DNA of 64,000 nucleotides from Schistosoma mansoni. Its lineage: Eukaryota; Platyhelminthes; Trematoda; Strigeidida; Schistosomatidae. This document shows, in pieces, positions 45,671 through 56,818 of this stretch. Each line of letters starts with the position of its first letter. Position 1 is the first letter of the stretch. Location: assembly GCF_000237925.1 (NCBI RefSeq), contig NC_031498.1:13059906-13123905 (forward strand), in the 5' to 3' direction. The notes beneath the pieces are model-generated. The model was given only the letters and a program-made list of their open reading frames with translations. It was not told where the DNA came from and did not search any database. A program made the translations under genes and the position numbers.

Positions 45671-46826
45671 AATTAATTATTAGTCTCTCATAATAAATTT
45701 AAATTTTATGAGAAATATAAACAAATGTTCAAATATTTATTTCATATGACAAAAATTCTCTGACAACATGAAAACAGATGAAGTAGTGTAATAAGCTAAA
45801 TTAGACACAACTGACCGATTTGAAGTTGATTTTCATTACCAAACGGGGAACCGCTGTATCCTGGACAGCCTCGATCGGATCTGAGCTGTAGAATCTTTGA
45901 TAGTGTGCATTTACAACCCCTCTGAGAATGCGATACCTTACATTCAGATCCCACACTGAATACTTTACAATTAAACTAATGAGTTGTAACTGAGTAGACC
46001 ACATTCCCCCTCACTATCAATACAGGTGAACTTCAATAGTCACGAAATTTTACTAAAACTCTTGGAATTCATTTTGAAATCAATCAATACCGAGGATACG
46101 ATTTGTGTTTATTTTAAGTTGCTTCTCTTTATGAATTGACATCAACCGGGGAAACATTGAAAACTGGCAAGCATAAGACAACTAATCTCCTCAAATTTCT
46201 CAATCAATCTTACTGACTGTCAAATACAAATTAACAATTTTAGGATAGACTTTAGAAGATAACGTATGACTTAGAAATCCTGATATCATCAATTCAAGAT
46301 AACTTTCAGAAAAAATCAAATCACATGAGAAATAAAATAAAACATCGGCAATTGATATGATGATTAGCTTAATTTCAACCTAATTACAATTAACTCCGTT
46401 CTATTCTATCATTACATTCATCATTTATTTTTCTTTCTAATATGAAGGTTGTCGTTGTTTGCTTACGTTATGATTAATCTCAGTCTTTGGAAAAAGATTT
46501 TTTTTCATTAATAACTGTTTATTATTTTTTATTTAATATTCACTAGCAGAAATATTACGGTTGACTATCACCGTATTGATTTGAAGAAAATTTTTAAAAA
46601 TTCACCTTTTATTACAACAACAACTATGTAATCAATACTGTTAAGGTACAGAATAGGAATTCCATAATAAAAAAGAAAATTCTGTTTATCAGTTCAACCA
46701 CGTAGTTAATTTAAATGGTCATGTAACGAAACAAAATATCCTCAAAAACTGGTAACCGTGCACTAGTTTTCACAAAATGCACTACCAAATAATGCAAACA
46801 CTGTTGATGTGTCCTCCCGATGTAAA
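45671..46826. other. No gene recognised; SINE-free from here to the end
   Basis: Nothing supported. Confidence 0.4.
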
Positions 46827-46944
46827 TGTTGTGATGGGCGGTGCCCAAAACTGTTACTGATACACAGTATGCTACGCAATAACCCCCAAACTGATTACTT
46901 GAGCGAGAAAGTGCATCAGGCTACCGAATGAAATGCACAAATAC

Positions 46945-46977
<33 letters not shown>

Positions 46978-47239
46978 CCACTCTATCCTTAGGGAATCGA
47001 CCCATTTATTAGCCAATGAAATGTACTCGTCCTTTAGGTCACTTCTGATTGACTCACCATACCAGCATATATATATATATATAACTGGGTAAAAAAGGTC
47101 TACTGATTGTTAATATTTAGATCTAGGACTAATTACATAACCTTTTAATACCCGGTGATTAACTTCTGTGGCCGGTAAAGGAAATTATTTATTAAAAAGG
47201 GAGAAATTAAAACACTGAACAATAAAAATGGTCACAACT
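46827..47239 (+). mobile_element. Solo LTR, family F, about 413 bases
   Basis: Begins TGTTGTGATGGGCGG and ends near GGTCACAAC, so the ends form the short inverted repeat usual for LTRs. Two AT runs lie inside (46,950-46,977 and 47,072-47,083). An AATAAA signal (47,220-47,225) lies just before the 3' end. A related segment is at 60,612-60,765. Confidence 0.65.
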
Positions 47240-48139
47240 AGGGTAGGATGTTTTGAGAATAAAGTCTGTGAAAGTTGCATGTAATATTAAGTTTATTGAG
47301 ATACTTGTTATACATGCTTGCTAGATAAAATAAATTGGTATAAATGTCAAGATTTCATTTGCAAAACTCCTCTCCTTAATCACGTTGAATTAAGTCAATC
47401 GCAGGAAAATAATTCTGTAAATGAAAACAATTTGTGAATCTAAATTAATATGATGAAGCGTTAAGAACATAGATTTGAACTTGTGTGGATTTCTGAATAC
47501 GCTTCGACGATTTCAAAGCTAAAAACACTATCTAATACCCTCTAATTTATAACTGTTTCTTGGATAACCCTGGTTTTCTAAGAAAGTTATTTACAAGTTA
47601 AATAGAACTCGACAAACAAAAAATCGAAAGAAAATATTTATTGCTTAGATGTACTGGCACCTGAATAATTTTTCAGGAATTTGAATATTCCAAGATTTGG
47701 ACAGTTAAGTGGTTGTATAAGCAAAGTAAAAAAAAATGGTAACGAGATACAAGAATTCCCCAATTTTTAAGCGGAAACTGGTTAGATTTGGTTTTGTACA
47801 AAAGTGAGATAACATTATATCATGTAACTTGATGATCGAGGATTATAGTGATCAATATAACTGGCTGGAAAAAAACATTTAGTATCAAGCTTTGTGAGGT
47901 CATCCCGACAGCTAAAGCATTTGTTCTACATGACGTATGAAAACAAAGCTTTCGAAATGATGAGTTAGATGCGATTTATGGGAACACAATTGAGGCGTCA
48001 ACCCAAGTTACATTTTCTAAATTAGACTTCCTGTCGTAGCAGCGAAAGCACTAGACATTACTATTTTTTTAAAAATTAAATTGTGGGCGTTGTATTCGAT
48101 ATTCAGTGATATTTCCTACACGTATATGGATCTCATCAG
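47240..48139. other. AT-rich, no gene recognised
   Basis: Nothing supported. Confidence 0.4.
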
Positions 48140-48404
48140 TTGCGCCACCACCAGCATTCGTACAATTAGACAGACAAGAATTTTTCGACTACTGCCAACG
48201 GCTCACTAAAAAGAGTGAGTGCTGATACAAGTTTTTGTCAGTCATGTAAAAGTGCTGTGGATTGGGAAGGTACAAACATATACTATACCTACGGATGCTG
48301 ATTCCCAACTAAGTGTGATTTGCATAGTTAGCACAGTAAGAAAATATCATCCGTATCCGCAAGGTCGAAAAGTCTTTCCCCAGTCAACAGATCCACATCA
48401 CTAC
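48140..48404 (+). other. Two possible exons, unassigned
   Basis: 48,140-48,213 follows a CATCAG acceptor and ends at a GTGAGT donor, encoding APPPAFVQLDRQEFFDYC and a few more residues. 48,336-48,404 follows a TTAGCACAG acceptor and keeps the frame, encoding KYHPYPQGRKVFPQSTDPHH before a stop. The sequence looks protein-like, but no family is recognised and no further exons were found. The minus strand is also open here. Confidence 0.25.
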
Positions 48405-48540
48405 TAGTTACATTTGTCAGAGATGTTTTCGGAATCCTAAATATTTGTTCTGAATTCAGTGTACACGACAATAATGTAAGTTTCCCTATTTCTTTATCAC
48501 TAGAAATAATAAGATGAGACATATTTATTATGAGTACCAC

Positions 48541-51500
48541 AAGTTCTTAACCCTAATATTGCGTAATAGTTGGTTCCAGTTATTAATTTTTACAGTTTAT
48601 TGTCAAGTTTATATCTCATTACAATTTATATTTTATAGTTTTCAATATTTTATTATCATTCATCAAGAAATAATAGTTAAAGCATAAAGAATATGTAGAT
48701 GTGCTGAAGTGGTTTTAATCATGTTTACATATATCAATTATGCAAATAAATAATGTACCTAATGATTTTTGGATTTATTGTAATAATAAAAGTGACAATT
48801 TCTCTCGTGTTTTCAGACAAATGGTTAAAATTTGAATGAAATATAGTGGAAAGCATAAACAATATAATTGTATTTTGCTGTAGTAATAAAATCCCTTCCA
48901 AAACTTAATCTTCAGGGAATAGTTTGACGGAGATCATAGCAACCAAGTTCAGTGAATTGATATGTGGTCCGGTTAGGGATTATTTATATGAATAGGATTC
49001 CTCTAACCATCTCACACTTTTTATTTAGAATATCGTATTTTTCTACATGAAGACAATGATACACTTAAACAATCTATGGCCATATACAAAGTGACCAGTT
49101 AGACGTCTTTACAAGTCAATGATATTAACAGTCTGATTTACGATGAGTTTTAAGATTCAAATCTAAGTGAAATGTCTACATGATCATTGTCTTTCAATCA
49201 CTTCAAATACATTTTCCGACCAATTATTATTAACCATACAACTACTTCTCGAACATAAATCACTCCTTGGATAAACTATGAGTAATAACTTCATTACGTA
49301 TAATAATATTTAAAAACAGCCAGAAGATATTATATCTACAAATAAAAATTTGAATAAGTTCAATACAACTTAAGTAGAAATAAATTTCAACTGATTTGAG
49401 TGGATGAATTATCTTTCTGAAAGTATAACACCTAATGAGAATGTGAAAAAGTAAACTGTAATTGTATACCAACTTTTACAAGTGGATAACAAGATATATG
49501 AATTAACTAATTAATTGGATAAGTTTTATTGAACAATAACAATATCATGTGTGGTGATTAAAAGAGTTTGAATTACACAGTTTTTGACTGAATTTTGACC
49601 AATCTTTGTTATACGTGGATCCTGTGCAAATTGCTTCGATATTTTTCCCAAGTCTTGTGAAGTAGATGAATTGTGGCTAACAACAAAGTCCAGGATGTCA
49701 AACAAAATCCGGCCATAAAAGTGGTTACAGTGATTTGAGATTATTTAGACGGAACAATATGTACTGAGTATGGTTTAAGAAAATACCTTGAAAAAAGCTA
49801 ACTTGACTTAGAGGTTTTACAATATATTACAAACACACCTATTAACTGATTTACTACACAATTGTTTTTCGATATAATCAATTTTTGAATATTCCTGGAA
49901 TTACAGAAACTCATTATTTCAATTAACACGTTTAATTTATTATACTCCTAATGCTTATCAGGAAGGATTAAAACATTCTTTTAAGAAGTGACTTTTGCAA
50001 TAACATTGGATGACTACAAGGAACTGTCGTTATCAAGAATATATATACTATACAACCATAAACTGGGAAAGAGATCACGTTTATTTAGAAAACACGAGAA
50101 TTGGCATAGATTACCAAGAATTTTGAAGATTTTAGGGTAGTTTTTTTACAACTTAGTATCCGATGGAGATTGACAAAATTTCATGAGAAACAGACACTTG
50201 TTCTGCCTATTATAGTTTATAATCCTCCCAGGTATGTACGTACTCAAATATTTCGAAGACCAAGTTTAACACTTCTGAATTTGAGGTAAGATAACTATAG
50301 TTTAGCCACTTAATAATTAGTGAAACCAATAAATTACAATTTCTGGTTTTTCTTTAATAAATTCCAACTCCAATAAAGTCTACAATAAAAGTTATTTGAA
50401 CTAAAAATTTTTATAAATCTGCTCTGAAAACTGATTAAGCGATTGTCAATTCGTGAAAACACTTAAATCAGTAAAACTCCAGTGGTGACTTTTGAAGTAT
50501 AAATTACTTCTATCCTTTAAAAGTAATCTAAATAACTGTATTTCCAACTTTTGACTGACAAAACCATTAAGAGCTGTCAACCATCAATAATTAGTAATAA
50601 ATAATGATGCAATTATAAAATAAAACTTAAAAAAAGATAATCAGTATACATAATCTGAGAAGTGTGTTTACTACCTATGCTCATGGCCATCGTAAAAACT
50701 GGTGATTGGAAGTCATTCTTCTCTACTTGACTTGTTCTGTATTCTCTTTCAGATTCCTAAAGTATTTTCAATATGTCCATAAAGAAAGGATTTATAAATA
50801 ACTGGTAAATGAAGTTTCATTTAGTATATAACGGTCCACGTTATTCCACTTGTCAATGACACAGAAAGTTAAAAAACTAATATAAGCCGGAAAAGTACAA
50901 CCGAGCAGTATAAGGACGGGTTTATTAGGGACTTATTTGTTTGTAAAATATATTTGAAATGTCAAAGAAAGACAGCTAGAGGTTACGAAAACATTGCAAC
51001 TGGAAGAATAATAAAAGCTTTAATCCATGGATGATACATCGAAAGGGCCTCCAATCTCGATTCGGTCAAGTCCTAAATTAAAAAACAAATATACAGCACG
51101 TTCATCACTGCATTTAGTTCTTAGCTATAAACGGTGCCTTTAAAACCCCACACATGGAAACCAGAACTACAGATTCTAACCAAACACAATCCTAGCCAAA
51201 TAGACCCAGTTTCAACACAGTACTTATTATAAAAGTCACCGAGATAACATTCGCTACGGCATTAAAATACGAATATCGTAATTCCAAGACCGATTAACTT
51301 GACGAAATGCGAGTTGTGTGATGACCAAACAGAATGAGACCACAGAATTGCTTATATAGTGGCGTCGCGAGAACAAACAAACCTGAAGTCAAGTAAGTAC
51401 GCGATCATTAAGTTATTAACGATAGTAAACTTAAATGCAACACCAGGATAAATTACGGGACTAATTATTGGTCCTATGATAGCCTTCAGTAGTGCTAACG

Positions 51501-53554
51501 ATGACCGTAGGTTTTATTCAATCTTTATTATTATACTTCATATCATGTCCGAAGCACATGGTACTGCTTGAAAGTCAAAACTTCGAAAGAGGAGGGGGTA
51601 GATACTAACCCAAATGCTTAGTCCATAAGTCAATGGAACGATGTTTTATTGCAAAAGCTAGGTTTATAATCATAAGATTCCTACCACCCATATCTAACCA
51701 CCAGTTCGAAATCAGAACCCGTAACTATTCTGAACCAAACGTTGTTATATGAGTAGTTTGTGCATGACCGGCGATACATAATCGATCGCACGGGTGTTTA
51801 GTACGACAGTCAAGAATTGACACACCACTGACATTAGATTGCTTTTGCAACCAATAGTTCGCCAAGCCTCGAATAAATTCAACATGGTACGTCAGACACC
51901 TATGGTACTTCTGTATATGTAATAAAAAGCACGATCCGCTCAATCATTCCCTAAATAATGTTTACTTAGCACACCAATTCATGATGTAAGGGCTGAAGTC
52001 GATATGGTTTCCTTATGCGAGAGAAACAAGTCACAGACATTGGTAAGTATAATGAGCACACAAGAGCGAGTCACAATTGAAATTATTTCTTTGAAGTCGA
52101 TTGTAACCTTGTGACAGGGGCACAACAGATGAGTCTGATATTGTTCCCGAAGCCTTCATTTATTGTTATTACCATGCAAATGAGATCGAAAAATTCCTCG
52201 AAGTTGATGGCTTACCTTCAAAGCAATCCACATTTCAACGCAAATCACCCCATTAACTTAAAAGAATGGTTGAATATTATTTTATACATCCATTACATAT
52301 TAAATGTTCAGACTTCTACAACTTGTTTAGATCAGACTATGGATCGGCACGTGATCATAATTTTATCAATATAACCTGTTTTTTAAAACTAATATTCGAA
52401 AAACTGTTTAACTTGCTCCTATCTATTTCCAGAGTATATTTGACAATGTTAAATATGTTCCTATGTATGCTTAGTTGATAATATATCCAAATTCTTTCAT
52501 TTTGGTAATGAACAGGTAATACGATGAGTGCATGAATGGAAAATACCTCATCTATAAACGGTGCTAAGAATATCTTAAATACTACTTAACCAAACGAGCT
52601 ATTGCTGTAAATACCACCTTATCTTTACGTTATTATGAAAGAATGCTAAACACCAACGATACCGTCGAAAAATATAATGCAGTGTTTTTTTAAGGTTCAC
52701 GAATAAATATGGACACTATCAGTGTTGGTTACTTCCGAATAAATGACAACCAACATTTCAACATGTAAATCAATTGCAGTCATCCAGAACATAAAGTTAA
52801 CCTAAACTACCTGTTAGACATAAATATACATACATGGAATCAATAGACTGATATCTCTTATGTAGGAACATAGCGGCTGGAGCAAGCCAACAGTTGAGAT
52901 TAGTTTACCATCGGGCGTTCAGCTGTGCCACGTATTTGTGGTTCGCGAGATAATAGTAGTTTACGGTTAGAGTCCCCAGGGGTCTCGACTCATAAGGTCT
53001 CCTCTCCTGAAAGCCAAAACAGTGTTATCCCATATCACTCCCAGCGCGACTTTGTTACTTTCGAATTATATTTTTAATGTTCAGTTCATAAATGTCACCG
53101 TTGTTACTCCCTCACTTTCATCTTGTGAACTGATGCTCGCTGCGTTGTGAACTGTGGCAACCCGAGCCGATTATTATTTATGCCAGACCCTGCACTGATT
53201 ATGACTTACAATATGGGAAGCCCTATATCAAGCTAGAAAACAAAATCTAATTACGAACGCCTCGGTAATGCATAACCAATACAGAAGATCTTATAAAATT
53301 CGCTTAATAAAACCAATCTGTAGAAATGTACACAAAGTTGGCTGGTTTGTCTTTGGCTAAAAAATACAGTGATTAGCAAACGAAGTTATTACTCTCGTAA
53401 TGTTACTTAGTACTCAATAAGCAAAGGAGCCTGATTGAATATCCCTAAATACTATGCTGCGCCCGAAATTAGTTAAGAAATCCTTGGAGATCGATGAGAT
53501 AGAAATCAGTAGACCCCGAGAAATACTAGTTTTGGTCAAAATACAAACCAAATT
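48541..53554. other. Repeat-poor, no gene supported
   Basis: From about 50,800 the sequence is less AT-rich than the first 47 kb, and no element family of this window recurs. Open frames of 70-87 codons (for example 52,111-52,374 plus) show nothing recognisable. Confidence 0.35.
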
Positions 53555-54184
53555 TAAGTAGAAAACCTCTGATAGTAACAGACTTGGTCCAAACTCGCTC
53601 AGAACAATTAAGTTCTTTAGACAGACAAAGCCGAACATATTTGGGTAAGAACAGAGAGATGCTAATTCCGTTTGTCCTTTCGAATCCAGGTGCTTTATGT
53701 TGTGATCCTAGTACTTCTAAGTAGAACTACCATCATATAAGTTTTTTATTATCTCAGGTGGACATCGCATGCCTTATTGTACGGGTCTCAGCGTACTTTA
53801 CATCTCTAGATCTACTTTACATTTCGTACTCCGAAAAACTTCCTAATAGGTGACACCTACTATTTATATCTACTCAGATGACTTGAAATAATCAATTTAA
53901 TTTGGCAGCAATTTTAAAATCACCATCGAGATTCTTAAGTTTAATCTTCATACATTGGACTGAAATTGTGGCTTTGCATGAGCTTGGACTTGGAGAGAAA
54001 TGTTTTGAGAACTACCAGTGAAAGGATAGTGAATATTTCTTTAAAAAAACTTGCCTTATGTCGATCAATGACAACACACCATGATAACATTACAATTGTG
54101 GCTGTACTGAGTGCTCGAATAGTAGTGCCGACTTTAACATCCGATGGTTCTGGGTATACACATGCAGTGTGGACTATTCAGTGA
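53555..54184 (+). other. Exon-like stretches, possible PP2C-type C-terminus
   Basis: An open stretch (RKPLIVTDLVQTRSEQL) ends at a GTAAGA donor at 53,644. 53,966-54,184 encodes SERIVNISLKKLAL...HHDNITIVAVL before a stop; the DNIT(I/V) block resembles the last motif of PP2C-type phosphatases. No other PP2C motif was found, so this is a guess. Confidence 0.2.
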
Positions 54185-54292
54185 ACTACGCAATACTACA
54201 CAAGCAGTTCAGTCGGCTTTATTTAGAAAGCACTCTAAACGTCGACTTGACTTGTGGAGGAATTATGAGCAGATTTTACTTCCCAAAATAGG

Positions 54293-54738
54293 AATTAGGT
54301 AACCACAAGTTGCAACTAATTATCGTTAACGCTTTATTTATTGGTATAATTCGGACAACTAAAGCCAAGCCGCGGATACTTCAGCAATATTCACAAACAA
54401 CTATGACAGTGCGAACGCCACCGAAACTATACACAAATTTACCGAAATTGCCGGTGGTAGTTGGACTTACAATAGTGGCAACACTACTTCGAAGAGAGAA
54501 AAGAATGCTTTTTATCTCTCAAAATGTATCTGTTATATTGTTCAAAAACTTTGAAACAAAATCCTTTCATGTAGAAACAAAGAACTTTTATTCACCAATA
54601 TCCCTAAACAAAACACAAATATCGTGTAGGAAACCATCGGGTTCATCAGTTGCGTCGATTGATGTGAAAAATTGGTTGCACTCGTCTCGCGTTAAGCCAG
54701 ATGGTAAGGAGTCCAGCTCACCGTCTACAAGTGGATGA
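54293..54738 (+). other. Open frame of about 148 codons, unassigned
   Basis: The longest plus-strand frame of the region. The end (SSVASIDVKNWLHSSRVK) has a protein-like residue mix. No ATG starts it, so it would have to be an exon. Could be chance. Confidence 0.2.
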
Positions 54739-55468
54739 CGAAAGCATTTGATTAGTTATATCACGAAATGCTTTCAATTATTCTATAGCAGCTAGACCTT
54801 TATGCATAAATACTCTAAGATTACTTAACCGAAACGAAGTAACTGGAGGAGTTCGAGTTAAGGAAGGCTAAATTACGGTAGGGTTATTACCTCTCAGGTA
54901 ACGGCACGCCACGCACATGAAAGAAATACAGTACTATTTGATTCGACGACATGAAAGCAGTACTAAGGCCTTAGAGCTATAAGTACTACAGAGGTTGAGT
55001 CGCACATTCAAACACAAACCTATATATCTGAACACTAAAATTCCAAATGCTTAACCTAGTAAATCTTTAAATCTACTTAGCAATTAGAGAACTAGTACGT
55101 GCCATCTAATTCTTGCTTAAGAACAGAATTAGTGCAACCCAAAATCGCTAGCTTCAAACCCACCTTGTTTGCTGACCACCTTTGAATTGATTGTAACCTC
55201 CTTGCTGCAACGCAATCCAGTTCTCCATGGAGTCTCACGGGAACTTCCTCTCCGTATTGAGTATACAACTGGGGATCGATGTGGCGAGTCGCAAATGTGC
55301 CATACCTTATCTTTTTCCAATAGCGACCTAACTAGCTTCTCAACATTAGCATCAAGCGGTTGGGAGTACAAGGCAATAGCAGAATAACTGATTTGTATAT
55401 TTTACAGCAAGTGATAAAAAGTTGTCAAAATGCACTAGGCGTTTGGTATTGAAATAACAAAATTAACT
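54739..55468. other. Downstream of the hnRNP gene
   Basis: Should contain its 3' UTR (minus strand), but I see no canonical AATAAA close to the stop codon. Confidence 0.3.
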
Positions 55469-56392
55469 TCAACGTTGTTGCCAACCATTGCCGGAATATG
55501 GAGCAGGACGGGGATACTGTGCAGTTGCAGGTGTTGCTCTCATCGGACCACCACCATAGCCTTGTTGCTGATAATTGCCGAACCCATCAGATGCATTAGG
55601 CCAACCACCTGCAGGGCAACCTCCATCGTAACCGCCATAACCTGAGCGTAATGTTAGCAACAAATCTGAATACTTACCATAGCCTCCTCCGTTATAAGCA
55701 TAAGGCTGTTGGTGTGCGTAAGGTTGACTATAACCCTGTTCCCATGACTGAGGCTGGAAACCGCCGTTTGCATTGTCGTGCCAGCCACCGCCATTATAAT
55801 CTGCTCTCATGGGTGCAGGTTTGGACCTCATTTTGTTCATTTCTTCTCGACTGAGCGCTTTTCGTACATCTGCTTTGGAGTCTTTGATAGTATGTGGTCG
55901 AGCTAGGATAACTTTGTCTACTGCATCTGTGTCATCAAATGTAACGAATGCGAACCCCCGTGATGTATTCGTATCTTTAGCTATAACAATCTGAGCATCA
56001 GTTACAGTCCCGAATTGAGAAAAGTAATCACTTAGGTCTTCATTTGTCACATCTTTCTTCAAAGCACCTACAAATATTTTCTTCACTGCAGCATGAACCT
56101 CAGGACTTGTTTCTTCTCTGGGCATGGCACGCTTGGTATCTACCTCTTTTCCATCTACAGTATGTGGGCGATTGTTTTGTGCAGCATCAACGGATGAAGA
56201 ATCCTTATATGTCACAAAACCAAAACCTCGGGATTTTTGTGATCTAGGATCCTTCATAACTACAACGTCAATAATTTCACCCCATTGACCGTAATAATTT
56301 TTGAGTGAGTTTTCATCGGTCTTGGGACTTAAACCACCGATGAACAGCTTTTTATCTTGGTCAGCCTTAGAATCAATAAACGGGCGCATCAT
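55469..56392 (-). CDS. hnRNP A/B-type RNA-binding protein, two RRMs and Gly-rich tail
   Basis: Nuclear RNA-binding protein expected to act in splicing, RNA export or translation control. Two RNA recognition motifs: RRM1 with RNP2 LFIGGL (16-21) and RNP1 RGFGFVTY (55-62); RRM2 with IFVGAL (106-111) and RGFAFVTF (145-152). The tail from about residue 200 is rich in Gly, Tyr, Gln and Pro, with an NGGGYG repeat pattern, typical of the hnRNP A1/A2/DAZAP1 group. An intron of 36 bases (55,642-55,677; GTAAGT to CTCAG) interrupts the tail in frame, so the spliced protein is 295 residues. The start chosen is the first ATG (56,390-56,392); upstream frame has no ATG, and TTTGTCTAG at 56,403 looks like a splice acceptor, so a 5' UTR exon lies upstream. 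Which hnRNP orthologue it is cannot be told. Confidence 0.92.
   Translation of the reverse strand: MMRPFIDSKADQDKKLFIGGLSPKTDENSLKNYYGQWGEIIDVVVMKDPRSQKSRGFGFVTYKDSSSVDAAQNNRPHTVDGKEVDTKRAMPREETSPEVHAAVKKIFVGALKKDVTNEDLSDYFSQFGTVTDAQIVIAKDTNTSRGFAFVTFDDTDAVDKVILARPHTIKDSKADVRKALSREEMNKMRSKPAPMRADYNGGGWHDNANGGFQPQSWEQGYSQPYAHQQPYAYNGGGYGKYSDLLLTLRSGYGGYDGGCPAGGWPNASDGFGNYQQQGYGGGPMRATPATAQYPRPAPYSGNGWQQR
55642..55677 (-). other. 36-base intron in the hnRNP gene
   Basis: Minus strand donor GTAAGT, a CTAAC branch-like box and acceptor CTCAG. The length is a multiple of three without a stop, so retention would add 12 residues (KYSDLLLTLRSG-type, hydrophobic) to an otherwise Gly/Tyr-rich tail. 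Removal gives an unbroken GYGYGGY pattern, supporting a real intron. Very short introns are known in schistosome genes. Confidence 0.8.
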
Positions 56393-56818
56393 GTCAATAT
56401 ACCTAGACAAACATGAAACTGGTACACGAGCGGGACCAACCTTTTTGACAAACGGACCAAAATGGCGCCAGTGGTGATGTACTACAAGCGGATGTTAGAA
56501 TAACGAAACAAATCAGGTTTTATTATTTGCCATGTTTAATAACCTTTATACATTTTTGAAATTAGTACCGAAGATATTATCATCTTGACGAATTCTGAAC
56601 TATCATGATGGAAGTAATGGTTCGAACAAATGAAATACACTTCTCAAAGTAATTTAGTGAATGCATTCTCACGAAAGTTTTCTTGTAGTTCACTTAAAAG
56701 GTCCTTCTGCTGGTTATCGAACAATATGCACTATGACTGCCAACCAATCACGTGTTAGGTTTTGCCTACCTTTCACTCACCTATATGTACACCGCAATGT
56801 TGTATTATCAACTAATCC
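56393..56818. promoter_or_regulatory. Shared divergent promoter region
   Basis: The two start codons lie 426 bases apart on opposite strands. On the minus strand a possible 38-base 5' UTR intron (GTTGGT near 56,440 to TAG at 56,403) precedes the hnRNP start. No clear TATA box close to either gene. Confidence 0.55.

Noticed and set aside
49590-49690. Another SmAlpha copy
   Set aside because: A short likeness to the tail (GGATCCTGTGCAAATTGC) without head or ribozyme.
51725-51943. 72-codon minus-strand frame with several Cys and His
   Set aside because: No motif spacing, splice context or second exon supports it.
56393-56410. hnRNP start at 56,410 upstream of the first ATG
   Set aside because: That codon is TTG, and the adjoining TTTGTCTAG looks like a splice acceptor.
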